Shown here piece by piece: positions 30,641 to 41,213 of a stretch of 64,000 bases of DNA. Within the stretch, counting starts at the first letter, position 1. The number at the start of each line of letters is the position of its first letter. Position numbers and translations under genes: made by a program. The stretch is taken from contig OX595988.1 of NCBI GenBank assembly GCA_951394045.1, forward strand, positions 2,557,352 through 2,621,351, given 5' to 3'. A model generated the notes under the pieces. It searched no databases and was not told the DNA's origin. It saw only the letters and a list, made by a program, of their open reading frames with translations. Source of the stretch: Nitzschia sp. DOCU1. Lineage: Eukaryota; Bacillariophyta; Bacillariophyceae; Bacillariales; Bacillariaceae.

Positions 30641-31573
30641 GGAAGATTCTGCTTGGAGAACTTGACGAGTCGTCGTCCTTGGGGATGGGATTTGTACTCG
30701 CACTCCTCTGCGATAGATTGGATTCGAATACGACAGTCTCCTCTTGGACCCTTCAGACGATAGAGCGAAAGAAAGAGAATGGTTAGTCGAGTTCAATGTG
30801 ATGACGAGGGCAACCTGCCGACACCGCACGCATCCGTCTTGCATCCGGCACATTACCAAACAGCGCCTCGCATGTTCCTTGTCGCTACTGCTTGTCGAAA
30901 GAGCAATATCATTTTCAGCTACCTACCTGTGTTTCGTTGTTGAGATGGACGACCGAATGGCGTGATGAGGATGGTTTGTCGAAGCAACAATGACTGGTGT
31001 TTGCGGCCCAGCCACAACCACATTGGCACGCATCTGTGCTCGTTGCGCAAAGGTATTTTTCTGTCGTGCTTTCAAGCGAGATCGACCTGACGTGGTCCAA
31101 TGAGACATCGGTGTGACTACTACTAGACGGGTAGCAATCAATGCGAGATGAGGCGTTTATGGTTGCTTGATTTCTACTACTCTAGAGAAATCCATGGTCG
31201 TTTGTCATCGTCAAACGTTCCGATGGAGATGGTGAGAGTTCTTGCAAAGAAAAATGTTTGCACCCCGCGGGGCAAAAGTGTGACGCAAGAAGCCTTGCTC
31301 GCGCGCGCATGCAAAGCCCCCATCATTCGCGCGAGCTTTCAACGCACGACATCCAGACGAGAGTCTTTAGTCATGCTTGTCGATTGCCAAGGATTCTTCG
31401 TTGATCCAAGTTTCAATCACGATCATAGCACGACTTGGCGTCGGTGCCAAACAAATGCACGTCTGGAAATAAGATCTTTTTCTTGGGTGGACCCAACAAC
31501 TTCTTTTGCGACAGAGTCATCACTTACTCTTACAAAAACAACAGCAGAGCATACCAAGACGACAACAGTGACC
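30641..31573. other. Spacer between two divergent hypothetical genes
   Basis: No independent gene is supported. The open frame of the gene to the right extends back to an ATG at 31148 and that of the gene to the left to 30853, so the true 5' ends are uncertain. Confidence 0.35.
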
Positions 31574-32626
31574 ATGACTTTGAACAAAGACCACGGCGGC
31601 GGCGACAACAACAAACCCAGCAGCACTATTACTCGACCAGAGATTCCCATCGATTGTACGATGAAAGCAGCAACCGAGTCCGACTTTGGCGATCCCGTTC
31701 CATTTCCAGATGTTCAGTTGCCATCTACCGGGGGCGATCCACGAGACACGACAGCATCTCGCACTTTGTTCCCTCCTGATCAAAGTTCCCCTCTTGATCG
31801 ATTGACAGCTGATGACCCTTCAACAGAATTCTCGTCCCAGCTTCCCTCCGCTCCGCAGCCACCGATGGCTCCCCCAACAGTTTTTCCTACTGCTGTTGCT
31901 CCTCCCACTACGACCAATCCAAATCCGGATGACCTAGTGGTACCGTCGGGAATAGCAGGAGGTCTTGTTGGCCTGTTGATGGGAGGGCCCATATTTGGTG
32001 CCCTCACTGGATTCGGCTCGGCCTATGCAGTTCGCAAGGAGAATGCAGCAGGAGACTTGGCCCGCTCACTGGGTGAAGTAGCCTTATCGGTTCAAGCCAC
32101 GGGTAAAGAGTGGGAAGAGAAACATCATGTTGTGAGAGACACTACGTGCGCCATCGAAGAAGCAGACTCGAGACTTGCCATGCAAGCTAGAACGGTGATT
32201 CAAAAAGGGTGGCAATCCGCGGTCGATTTGAACCGGAAACACAACTTACTGGAGCGAGGGGTCGAAGGGACCGGGCAAGGTCTTGAGTATGTAGCAGAAA
32301 AGATTCAATCCATGGCAAACAAGGACATTCAAGATCAAAGTGCTCCTTGCTACCAAAATGTTGAACATCACGTGGTGAGAGATAATGCACGTGTCGAAGA
32401 AGCAGACTCGGGACTTGCTACTCAAGCTAGAACGGTGATTCAAACTGGATGGCAATCAGCGGTCGAGTTGAACCGGGAATACAGCATACTGGAGCGAGGG
32501 GTCGAAGGGACCGCGCAAGGTCTTGAATTCGTAGCAGAAAACCTTCGGTCGATGGCAAGCAAGAACAATCAAGGTCAAAGTGGTCCTACTAGCTATCAAA
32601 ACGTTGAAAAGTTCGACGCTCCATAG
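31574..32626 (+). CDS. Hypothetical protein with Gly-rich hydrophobic segment and 81-residue tandem repeat
   Basis: The frame opens at an ATG at 31148. The ATG at 31574 is preferred because the first ~140 codons look non-coding, giving about 350 residues. A Pro/Thr-rich N-terminal half leads to a Gly-rich hydrophobic segment (GIAGGLVGLLMGGPIFGAL) like a glycine-zipper membrane hairpin. Two 81-residue repeats follow, encoded at 32123-32365 and 32366-32608, each with HHVVRD, QARTVIQ.GWQSAV.LNR and LERGVEGT.QGLE..AE. The repeats predict amphipathic helices. No named family was recognised. A membrane-associated role is inferred from the zipper only. Confidence 0.6.
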   Translation: MTLNKDHGGGDNNKPSSTITRPEIPIDCTMKAATESDFGDPVPFPDVQLPSTGGDPRDTTASRTLFPPDQSSPLDRLTADDPSTEFSSQLPSAPQPPMAPPTVFPTAVAPPTTTNPNPDDLVVPSGIAGGLVGLLMGGPIFGALTGFGSAYAVRKENAAGDLARSLGEVALSVQATGKEWEEKHHVVRDTTCAIEEADSRLAMQARTVIQKGWQSAVDLNRKHNLLERGVEGTGQGLEYVAEKIQSMANKDIQDQSAPCYQNVEHHVVRDNARVEEADSGLATQARTVIQTGWQSAVELNREYSILERGVEGTAQGLEFVAENLRSMASKNNQGQSGPTSYQNVEKFDAP

Positions 32627-32718
32627 TCAAATTAAAAGTCCAGCCCGAAACAGAAATGCTAACGTCGATAAATGCACGCTTTACTTCTAATACGACTAAC
32701 TAGTCATGGCATTTCTCA

Positions 32719-34098
32719 CTACTTAGCATCCGCAGCATCCAGTTCCTTGGTCCAATCTACCTTTTCCCAAAGTTTCAAAAAATCAGCAATCTGTTGTCGT
32801 TCCTCTTCATGACTGTAGGATTGTTTCCGCTGCAATCGAACCGGATCTAGTTCCAACATTCCCGCCACTGTATCGAGTCCAAAGTCATGTCTAAAGGACT
32901 CTGACTCGATAATCTGGGCGTAGCCGGTAGCTGTCGGTGAAGTAGCAATATTGCCCCATTCCACAAAAAAGTATGGAAATCCCTTGGGAATCACAGACGA
33001 CAACGGCTTTTGTGTGGAAACCTTCAAGAGTTTGTTGTGCGTTCCCCATTCTTCCGTCTGTTCCCGCATGGCCGATTGGAAATACATGGGAGCATCCTGA
33101 AGAGTGCCAAACGGCACTGGAATCACTTCGAGTTTGGTTTGCCATAGACCTTTGCTATGCTCTAGAACCGTTTCCAACAAAATGACACTCTTTCCCTGGC
33201 GCGCATAGAGATTCTGTAAACTTGTTTGAAACCGCTGGACTTCCTTCCAGATCCCCATGTCTTCGTCCGCCATGACTTGTACAAACGACGGAGCATGCTT
33301 TAATGGCACTATATAAAAGTGATTTCCAGGAATCAAGGATGCATTCGGAGGTGCCATGACCAACGAGACGTAGTTTCCCAGTGCCAGTAGCCGATGTTTC
33401 CGGAAACTAGAAGATTCTAGCCACCAAGAACACTTGGAAGTCACCTTGTCCTCTTGAAGCTTTTCATTCATCAACCGATGCTGATCTCGTTGTTGTGCTT
33501 TTTCGGTAGCTCGTTCGTGCTTTTTTGTGCCTTCCTTGGTATTGGTAGCGCCAGGCAACCATTGTTTCATTTGTTCCACTTCATCATCGCTATCTTCTCC
33601 CCTGCTGGCATTGAGTTTTCGTTTCTTGTTCTTTCCCAGGCGGGCCATGTTGCGCGTCATTTGTTCGTCCCATGACATGCCCTGATTCTCGCGTCGTTCT
33701 TGAGCGACTAGTTCTTGCACCGTCATGTCTTCTTCCTTTTTCAAAGTAGCAGGAGCTGCTGTTTTGCCAAGTGGTAACTCGACAATGACATTGGATTCAT
33801 CGTTGGACGCTGCCACTGTAGTCGAATCAATCCGACCGCGACGTTGCAATTGATCCAAAACGGACGCTTGTTGCGTGTAGGCATTGACAGTCCCAGCACC
33901 ATTGTGGTCGAGGGCATCACCACCACCAGCCAGTAGGGATTGACGCAGTCGTTCCGCCACCGAAAGATTGTCTTTTGTGGCAGTGTCGGAAAGATTTGGA
34001 TCGGAGCCTCCTGTCGCAGCAGCGATAGCAGGCGGTCCGGGATCCTCAGACGTCTTGGGCTTTTTCTTCTTCTTTCCTGTCTTGATTCCAGATAACAT
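32719..34098 (-). CDS. CWF19-like (CwfJ) splicing protein
   Basis: Starting at the ATG at 34098 (MLSGIKTGKKKKKPK) the protein has 459 residues; the frame is open to 34359, and an ATG at 34230 is also possible. The N-terminal half is charged, with MTVQELVAQERRENQGMSWDEQ, typical of CWF19L2. The C-terminal half has CwfJ_C_1 (HIT-like: CSWWLESSSFRKHRLLALG, PGNHFYIVPLKHAPSF, LLETVLEHSKGLWQTKLEVI) and CwfJ_C_2 (FPYFFVEW near GFPYFFVEWGN, HDFGLDTVAGMLELDP). This family acts in the intron lariat spliceosome and lariat debranching in the nucleus. Confidence 0.9.
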   Translation of the reverse strand: MLSGIKTGKKKKKPKTSEDPGPPAIAAATGGSDPNLSDTATKDNLSVAERLRQSLLAGGGDALDHNGAGTVNAYTQQASVLDQLQRRGRIDSTTVAASNDESNVIVELPLGKTAAPATLKKEEDMTVQELVAQERRENQGMSWDEQMTRNMARLGKNKKRKLNASRGEDSDDEVEQMKQWLPGATNTKEGTKKHERATEKAQQRDQHRLMNEKLQEDKVTSKCSWWLESSSFRKHRLLALGNYVSLVMAPPNASLIPGNHFYIVPLKHAPSFVQVMADEDMGIWKEVQRFQTSLQNLYARQGKSVILLETVLEHSKGLWQTKLEVIPVPFGTLQDAPMYFQSAMREQTEEWGTHNKLLKVSTQKPLSSVIPKGFPYFFVEWGNIATSPTATGYAQIIESESFRHDFGLDTVAGMLELDPVRLQRKQSYSHEEERQQIADFLKLWEKVDWTKELDAADAK

Positions 34099-34656
34099 GA
34101 TGATCCTCGAATGACTGGTAGCTGATAGAGAGACAGTGTCTGGTGTCGATAGTTGAAATGCACTGTGAGTCTTGGACGCCGCCACTGAACCGACCTCCGT
34201 CGTTAACAGTTGTTCTGTTATCCATGACATGTTAACATGGTCGAAAGAGAGGCACACAAAAATCGGTGGGTGCAAAAGGTCACGCTGTCGACCGGCGGTG
34301 CATACGGCTTGCGACGCGTATCCGACATGAAGTATCCAATCAAATGACTCTGTATGCAATCGATCGGGTCGAAATGGCGCGCCGGTTCAGGTTTTTTGGA
34401 TTTCCCCATCGATCTCGTCATCGCTCTCCCACCGACCCACAGCCATTGATCCATCCATCCAACCATGCTGGTGATAATGATGAGCACATGGACTTTTGTA
34501 CAAGCTGTGAGTGAGTGATACTTTACTGGATGCTCTACGTTCTACGCATACAGACATGAAAGTTTGAAACTAGTAGAGTAACGAGCGAGGCGTTCGGAAT
34601 TTCCTCGAAGATCGACGCTGCTGCTGGAGCATCCACGTTCAGAGGGGTCCATCACC
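34099..34656. other. Divergent spacer of CWF19-like and AAA genes
   Basis: About 560 bp without a supported gene. It should contain the promoters of both flanking genes. Confidence 0.35.
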
Positions 34657-37600
34657 ATGGCCAAGAAGAAAAAGAAAAGCCGAGCGTCAGGAGAGGGGCT
34701 TTCCAGTCCACCTCCCAAGTCGACCTTGGTGGTCGTGGAAGATGATATCGTTGACTTGCTATCGCTCCAGATTGTTCCGCCGTCTACGCCACCCGTCAAA
34801 GCCTTGCCCTACACACCCATGATTCTGTTGGACGCAGACGACGCCGATCAACTCGATGTTGTGGCGGGGGATGACGTCTTTTTGCTGGCACAGAATAGTG
34901 ATAACAAGATGATTTATGCTACCGCCAGGGCTCGGGTTCATGTGGCCAATGTGACAGGCGGAGCAGCCGCCAAATCACCATCCCCCCAAAAGCTACAACG
35001 ATCCAAATTGTCACCAGGATACTGTCACGTCTTTCCGGCAACTTTGGCGCTCCATTTGCAACAAACTTCTCCCCAGGAAGAAACAATTTCATCATCGTCA
35101 CTGCCGACATCTTTGCACAAAGTCGATTCGACTCCAGCACGAACATTGCCTACAGCAGCATCACCTTCCCCCTCCAAATCCAAATTCTCATTTGCCAGAG
35201 GAGGAGGAGGCGACCGACTGATTGAATCATCACCAGTGGCGCCCAAGACTCCCACTACTGTAGGCCGAACCAAAGCCGCCAGCGGAGGTACTACAAGCAA
35301 CAAACATGTCAAGCTATGGGTTGTTCCGGTAGAATCGAGTTTGGGCGATGAGTTGGACAAACTCCTTTGCGCACCAGCTGCCATGATTCAGATGCGTCTT
35401 GGTGATGAGGATATGGTCGAAAACAGTTCATCTGCAACAACAACTACAAAAATTCTAAGTGGGTCACTGGGTCAACAATTGATTCGGGCTCATCTCTTGT
35501 CTAGCTACGTGTCCACTGGCAATCGGGTCGCTATTTCAGTGCAAGGACAATCGACACTGCTGCTAGTCGCAACTGTCGTCTCTACAACAACGGGCGACGA
35601 CAACACCAACGAGTCGTCGTTAGAAAGCGACATGGCAGCTCTTTCGATTAATGGCAAGGAAGAATCTGGTGGGGTGGACGACGACGAAACGATGAATGCT
35701 GATGTTCTTTCCAAACAATTGCTCTCTGCCGTTCGGAAAAGTCTCATCGCCAATCAAGACAAAAACTCGAAACACAAGATCCGTCTTTGTAAAATTACCT
35801 CCGATACGAACATTATCTTTGGTGATAACAATGACGAATCTCGGGAAACTCCTCGTGTTTCGATATCATTGGCTCCCAAAGTTCTTTTGGCGGGCTTGGA
35901 CGATACCATCGCGCGTGTCCAGTCACTGCTATTGACTCCATTGTTGCATCCCAGTCTCTTTCTTCAACGAAATTCTTCGCTGCGCCCTCCCAAGGGAGTG
36001 CTCTTGTATGGTGCGAGTGGTTCGGGTAAATCTACCTTGGCGCTTCAAGTGGCTCAAACTCTCCGATACGAGCACAAGATTTACATTCAAGAAATTTCGT
36101 GCGCCAAACTTCAGTCGCAAACGGCGCTAGTAGGGCAAGCTGAACAAGAGCTGGTCCGGCTGTTCGAGTCGGCGACTCGAAATGCAGCAAGCTCGGATGC
36201 TCCCGCAAGTTTGGTAGTGTTGGATGACGTTCATTTGATTTGTCCTCGACGACAAGGTATGAATGTGGGCGCGGACCGGCTGGCGGCAACACTTTTAGCA
36301 TTGCTGGATGGACTGGATAGTAGTAGCAAGACCAAGGGCAACAATGAAAAAGCCAGTTTTGTGTATCGTCCAGTGATGGTATTAGCAGCGACCAACAACC
36401 CATCCTTGCTGGATCCCGCGCTTCGACGACCAGGCCGCTTGGACACCGAAGTGGAAGTACCTTTACCAGACGAACCGACGACACGGAGTGAAATCCTGCA
36501 ATTTCATATCAGAAAACTTGGTGCCAAAGTCAGCATCAATGAGGACACCAATGAGTGGGTTGAGTTGGCCCGATTGGCCAAGGGATTTACGGGAGCAGAT
36601 CTTCAGTTGGCTGTGAAGGAAGCTATCCGAGTATTTGCCCAACGCAATGGGTTCCAATATGACGACTCGATTGACCTGTCAAAGCAAGATCTGGAGAGTG
36701 CCATTCGATCTATCAAGCCATCGGCCATAAAGGCTGTTACTGTAGAAATTCCACAGGTCCAGTGGACGTCGATTGGTGGTATGGAGGATGTCAAGCGGCA
36801 GCTACGTGAAGCGATCGAGCTGCCCCTGACCCACGGCGCCATGTTTGAAAAATTGGGCATTCGACCACCACGAGGTGTTCTCCTCTATGGCCCACCAGGG
36901 TGTAGCAAGACGCTCATGGCACGTGCGCTGGCAACAGAGGGGCGAATGAATTTCTTGGCAGTCAAGGGTCCCGAACTACTGAGTAAATGGCTGGGCGAGA
37001 GTGAGCGGGCATTGGCCTCACTGTTTCGGCGGGCTCGTTTGGCAAGTCCTTCAGTGATCTTTTTTGACGAGGTGGATGCAATTGCCACAAAACGAGGAGG
37101 TGGAAATGCCGGCGGGGGAGAGCGACTACTGTCGCAGTTGTTAACCGAACTTGATGGGATTCAGACCGGAAGTGGCAAGGACAAAACACGCGTGGTAGTA
37201 GTTTGCGCGACCAATCGCCCAGATCTCTTGGATGGGGCCTTGATGCGACCCGGTCGCATCGATCGTATGATCTATGTTGGCGTACCCGATCGGGACAGTC
37301 GTCTCCGAATTCTTGAGCTCGCGCTTAGCGGCAAGGCATGCGGCAGCGACGTAGATGTAAGTTTCCCATGCGATCGTTTTCCGACGGCGCCAATTCCAAC
37401 AGCTCATTCCTCTTCCGCCGCACAGGTATCACGCCTTGCCGACGACCAGAACAGTGGAGGTTTATCAGGCGCAGAGATAGTTTCAGCTTGCAGGGATGCG
37501 GCGCTGCTTGCTTTGGAGGAAAGTGAAACCATGGAATGCAACCAAGGAAACAGACCCTCCATTGGCATGCGCCACATGCTACTTGCTTTGAAGGGAATCG

Positions 37601-37671
37601 AGCGTCAGATTACGCAAGAGATGATTGACTTCTACACGGAATTCCAGGGGACGAAGAAAAATGCTGGCTAA
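34657..37671 (+). CDS. AFG2/SPATA5-like double AAA ATPase
   Basis: The frame is open for 1004 residues, but 37357-37425 (GTAAGT...CACAG, 69 nt, no stop) is very probably an intron. Exons 34657-37356 and 37426-37671 would then give 981 residues. The N-domain (about 1-425) contains low-complexity stretches. D1 has Walker A GASGSGKST and Walker B LVVLDDVHLI, where Asp replaces the usual catalytic Glu. D2 has GPPGCSKT, the Cys/Ser version typical of AFG2/SPATA5, and VIFFDEVDAIA. The C-terminal lid GGLSGAEIVSACRDAAL follows the splice junction. AFG2-type ATPases act in cytoplasmic maturation of 60S precursors by releasing Rlp24. Confidence 0.92.
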   Translation: MAKKKKKSRASGEGLSSPPPKSTLVVVEDDIVDLLSLQIVPPSTPPVKALPYTPMILLDADDADQLDVVAGDDVFLLAQNSDNKMIYATARARVHVANVTGGAAAKSPSPQKLQRSKLSPGYCHVFPATLALHLQQTSPQEETISSSSLPTSLHKVDSTPARTLPTAASPSPSKSKFSFARGGGGDRLIESSPVAPKTPTTVGRTKAASGGTTSNKHVKLWVVPVESSLGDELDKLLCAPAAMIQMRLGDEDMVENSSSATTTTKILSGSLGQQLIRAHLLSSYVSTGNRVAISVQGQSTLLLVATVVSTTTGDDNTNESSLESDMAALSINGKEESGGVDDDETMNADVLSKQLLSAVRKSLIANQDKNSKHKIRLCKITSDTNIIFGDNNDESRETPRVSISLAPKVLLAGLDDTIARVQSLLLTPLLHPSLFLQRNSSLRPPKGVLLYGASGSGKSTLALQVAQTLRYEHKIYIQEISCAKLQSQTALVGQAEQELVRLFESATRNAASSDAPASLVVLDDVHLICPRRQGMNVGADRLAATLLALLDGLDSSSKTKGNNEKASFVYRPVMVLAATNNPSLLDPALRRPGRLDTEVEVPLPDEPTTRSEILQFHIRKLGAKVSINEDTNEWVELARLAKGFTGADLQLAVKEAIRVFAQRNGFQYDDSIDLSKQDLESAIRSIKPSAIKAVTVEIPQVQWTSIGGMEDVKRQLREAIELPLTHGAMFEKLGIRPPRGVLLYGPPGCSKTLMARALATEGRMNFLAVKGPELLSKWLGESERALASLFRRARLASPSVIFFDEVDAIATKRGGGNAGGGERLLSQLLTELDGIQTGSGKDKTRVVVVCATNRPDLLDGALMRPGRIDRMIYVGVPDRDSRLRILELALSGKACGSDVDVSFPCDRFPTAPIPTAHSSSAAQVSRLADDQNSGGLSGAEIVSACRDAALLALEESETMECNQGNRPSIGMRHMLLALKGIERQITQEMIDFYTEFQGTKKNAG

Positions 37672-39040
37672 CTTTTGACAAGTAGCGAGAATCGAATCGA
37701 TCTCGTTCGAGGTGGCGTTGAAGGCAGCTCGAACCGTGATGCAGCTCGATTCATCGGTTGTCATGCACATTTTCGTTCTTATCAAAGAGGACCCTTGCTG
37801 TTATCATACAAACAGGCAGTCGTCTTGTTTTGGCCCGCCCCGCACTTGACGCTATGATACAGCATTCTTTTCTCCTCAGTTTAGCCGTGTAGAGTACGCA
37901 CTATCTACTAGTAGGCAACAACGACCTGTAATGACGCCACTGTAATATTCTCTGTCCAAACGGGGGCCACACACCACTACGCACTATAGAGTACGGTACT
38001 ATTACCACGCAAAATGTAAACTCTATTGCAAGTATGGATAATGATCCCAAATGCCCTGTCGTCTGCCCCGTCCTTTAGTTAGCATCGTCTCTCTACTGGT
38101 AGCTACATACAAATCTCCCCAATTTCCCCCGCATGCCACATACTGAACTTCTTCATCCCTGCCCTGCTGGTTGCTGAACTATTATTGGATTCAAGACGAC
38201 TCTTCTTTGCTAAGTAGTCGTCGCAATGTTCCCCCGCCGCTCTTGCTGGTTGGAATATTATTGCACGATTGAGTGTGAGTCTCCCAAACTCTTGGTTGCC
38301 CTCGAACTTTTCAACTTTTCTTGTTCGTCACGGTGAGGCGCAGAATATGCCAGTCAGTGAAACCTACACACAGTGGTGCTATTGGTAGGCCCAGGATACA
38401 GTGGAAAAAGTATGTGACGACGGCGAGAGAAATCACATCATGAAGAGAGGAGTTAGTACCACCATTTCCTCGAGGACCTCTTCGAACGAGGCGCGATTAT
38501 GTACCGAGGCAACGTCTCTAAAAGGTTACTATAATACTAGATCATGATGATGATTACGACTGCCTGTGGCATCATTACCTCCTAGTAGATGACTTGGTCA
38601 TTGCGCCCTCCTCCACAGGAGCGGTACTGGCTGGTGGTGGTGGGTCGTGGGAGGCAGTGGACGAGTTGTTGGACATGATGGAGGAGGAAACTGCTGATGC
38701 CGATGCGATGACAAGGCTGCTGCTTTGAGAAACGTAGAAGCACGGCTCGTAGTAGTACCCCTGTGGAAGCAACATGTTATTCTAGTAGCTACTCAAGTTG
38801 GGCTAAGTTGGTGAGCCTACAACTACTGTGAGACCACTTCAGATGAGCAAGTACTCTTCCTTCCAAGACGACCCCTTCGAACATGATAACGGCAGAAAAA
38901 CGCCCATCTCTCTCATTGATCATCACATCGGCGGACCATGATGAGACGACCCAAAAATGTTGTGCTGCCCGAACCAAAACGAGGAGCCAGCAGAACGACT
39001 TGCGGCACACCTCCTGAAACAACTGCCGCAAACCTACACT
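37672..39040. other. Intergenic region with dispersed repeat copy B
   Basis: About 1.37 kb without a supported gene. It contains the repeat at 38761-38846. A 66-codon minus-strand frame starts inside that repeat and is not considered a gene. Confidence 0.4.
38761..38846 (-). repeat. Dispersed repeat, copy B
   Basis: On the minus strand this matches 3386-3478 from ctcatctgaagtggtctca to acatgttgcttccacag, with scattered substitutions and a 3-bp deletion. It lies about 200 bp upstream of the SET-domain gene copy 1. Confidence 0.75.
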
Positions 39041-40654
39041 ATGGGGTCAAAGAGGAAACGAGATGAGATATCATGGTGGTGGACAACCTTAAAAGAGGAC
39101 ATTGACGCTCACGGGGGATTTTTGCATCCGAGCCTTGGATTTTGCTCAGAGACTCGGCAGTTGAAGGTGATGAACGATGTGGACATTTCAAACGTCAAGT
39201 CTTCTTCATCGGACGATCACGATTTCTGTTTACTGAAAATTCCAAAGGCTAGTATGATCACTCGGGATCTTGCACTTGGACTGATCACTCCATGGTGGCA
39301 AGGCGCTTCTGTAGCGTTGACAAACCTCGATGAATCGGTCGGATTCCATTCGGCGCTTGGCGATCTGATTATTGCTCTGGGGTTGGCTTGTGTTGCCCCC
39401 TCATCGACCCTTGAACCTACAACTAGCCGAGAAGCTAGAATAGCGACCGCCTATTTGGCAATCTTACCCGAGGGGTCATCGCATTGGGACGCATTGCCTC
39501 GACGGTGGTCAGAAGAACAATTGCAGTCCAGACTTGGATGTTCGCCACTTTTGAATCGCATCAGAGAGGCTAGAACGGGTATCGAACGAGATTTTGCAAT
39601 GATTCAAAAGGCTTGTAATGACGACGGAGGAGCTGATGCATTTCCAGTCTCCTTTGAGCGATTCAGCGACATGGTGGCGGTCGTCTCATCTCGCGCGTTT
39701 GTGATTGACGAAACGAAGAAGGACCCTCATCCGCTTGATAAGAGAGCTCCACCAGGAAATGAAGTCGCTTTGGTTCCCATCCTAGATTTGTGTGATCACT
39801 ATCGTGGAGGTCAGGATCCGACCACCAAGAAGAATCTTTCTTACACCTTTCGGAACAATTGCATGGGGGTTCGGTCCGTTTCTTCTTCGAATGAAGACAC
39901 GAGCAGCTGCCTTCCTCTCAAGGTTGGTGAGACATTGAGGTTGACCTATGGCGCGCAAGGCAATGGACAGCTGTTGTTGAACTACGGCTTTACCATTCCC
40001 AACAACCTTGAACCGGATGGTTCCAGCAATGATATCTTGGAATTGCGGCTCTTTAACGACCGGGGAGAAACCGTGATCAATCTGCGAACAGGTCCCGTAT
40101 CCTACACCTATGGATGTTTTATCAAGGCTCTAGAATTCTTCCGTCCCATGGACGAGGATGGTTCTGACAGTGGCGAACCAGATGAGAAAAATGACATGGA
40201 AGCGTTTCTGAATGAAGAAGAAGACGAAGAGTTTGATGATGGCAATGACATGGGCTTGTATGGTGACACTGCAGGATTGCAAGTCGATGATAGCGATGCT
40301 GTCGACGACAAGAAAGAGATCCAGGGCGAATTAGCTGCCCTTGTCAAGTTTCAAAGCATTCTACAAGTCAAGTTGCAAGAATATGGGCCGATCGTCAACG
40401 ATAAGCATGTATTGAATATGGCACCCGGTCCAGAGTATTATTCCATGCTCTTGCTTCAGTCCGAAATGCGAACCCTGCAGTTCTTTGCCATGGCAGCTAG
40501 GAAGATTGCGGCACTACTGAAGGAAGAGTCTTCTATTACAGCGGCAAACGAAAGGACCTTGGCCACACCAGCAGACGACAATGCGCGAATGGAGACTCAG
40601 ACCGACGAGCTAGCAAAGGCATACATGACCATTCGCCATGGTAACCTTACCTAA
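39041..40654 (+). CDS. SET-domain methyltransferase (SETD3/LSMT-like), copy 1
   Basis: A 537-residue protein from the ATG at 39041 (MGSKRKRDEISWWWTTLKED); the frame is open to 38957. Elements of the SETD3/Rubisco-LSMT class of SET proteins are visible: an N-terminal substrate-side region, SRAFVIDE and NEVALVPILDLCDHYRGGQD (equivalent of ALVPxxDxxNH), then LRLTYGAQGNGQLLLNYGF, which carries the SET catalytic YG...LLLNYGF signature. A C-terminal helical region is interrupted by an acidic insertion (about residues 380-425). It probably methylates Lys or His in a protein substrate. An inverted, highly similar copy lies at 52812-54374 and a deleted fragment at 45003. Confidence 0.88.
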   Translation: MGSKRKRDEISWWWTTLKEDIDAHGGFLHPSLGFCSETRQLKVMNDVDISNVKSSSSDDHDFCLLKIPKASMITRDLALGLITPWWQGASVALTNLDESVGFHSALGDLIIALGLACVAPSSTLEPTTSREARIATAYLAILPEGSSHWDALPRRWSEEQLQSRLGCSPLLNRIREARTGIERDFAMIQKACNDDGGADAFPVSFERFSDMVAVVSSRAFVIDETKKDPHPLDKRAPPGNEVALVPILDLCDHYRGGQDPTTKKNLSYTFRNNCMGVRSVSSSNEDTSSCLPLKVGETLRLTYGAQGNGQLLLNYGFTIPNNLEPDGSSNDILELRLFNDRGETVINLRTGPVSYTYGCFIKALEFFRPMDEDGSDSGEPDEKNDMEAFLNEEEDEEFDDGNDMGLYGDTAGLQVDDSDAVDDKKEIQGELAALVKFQSILQVKLQEYGPIVNDKHVLNMAPGPEYYSMLLLQSEMRTLQFFAMAARKIAALLKEESSITAANERTLATPADDNARMETQTDELAKAYMTIRHGNLT

Positions 40655-41213
40655 AATAGTGAAGCTGTCTCGTCTCTACACCACTCGGTCGACAAGCAGA
40701 GTCAAACTGCTCGCTATCTGAAGTATGTTGATATCAGACTCCAAGGATTCATACATACGATTACATGGAATACACAAACAGACAGATGAACACTCTATCA
40801 TAGGACTGACACGACGTGACATCAGCGGACAAACATACCTGGTAAGCACATGACTGACATTGGTGGCGGATGTCAATAAGGTGTCGTAAAGAAACATCGG
40901 AACTACTGGTACCTGGTACGACATCTTGTAGGCACACCTTTCGTAGTAACAGCTAAGCCCAAAGTGGCTTAAAAAATTGGTCGTAGGAATCCTGTACGAA
41001 ATACTACTATGTGCAGACTGAGCATTCCCTCATAATTTAGAGCCACGTATTAGGAATTTCTAATCCCGCTGGCAAAAAGCCACATGCCCCATTTATTGGC
41101 ACGTCTCATGCATGCACCACGTATTTTTGGTGCCGACGACGACGATCTGCCAAACACGAAGCATGATGGAAATGGTCAATCTCACAACCACAACAAAGGA
41201 TCTTACGTATTCG
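40655..41213. other. Intergenic spacer
   Basis: This is the downstream region of SET copy 1. A short motif, gtacctggtacga near 40909, is echoed as taccaggtacga near 52683 in the flank of SET copy 2. No gene is supported. Confidence 0.35.

Noticed and set aside
30043..30786. A 247-codon + strand frame opposite the disordered hypothetical gene
   Set aside because: No domain. The minus-strand frame is longer and has a consistent Pro/Ser/Gln composition, though neither is certain.
38575..38775. A 66-codon minus-strand frame
   Set aside because: It begins inside the dispersed repeat and becomes low complexity. The other repeat copy does not preserve the frame.
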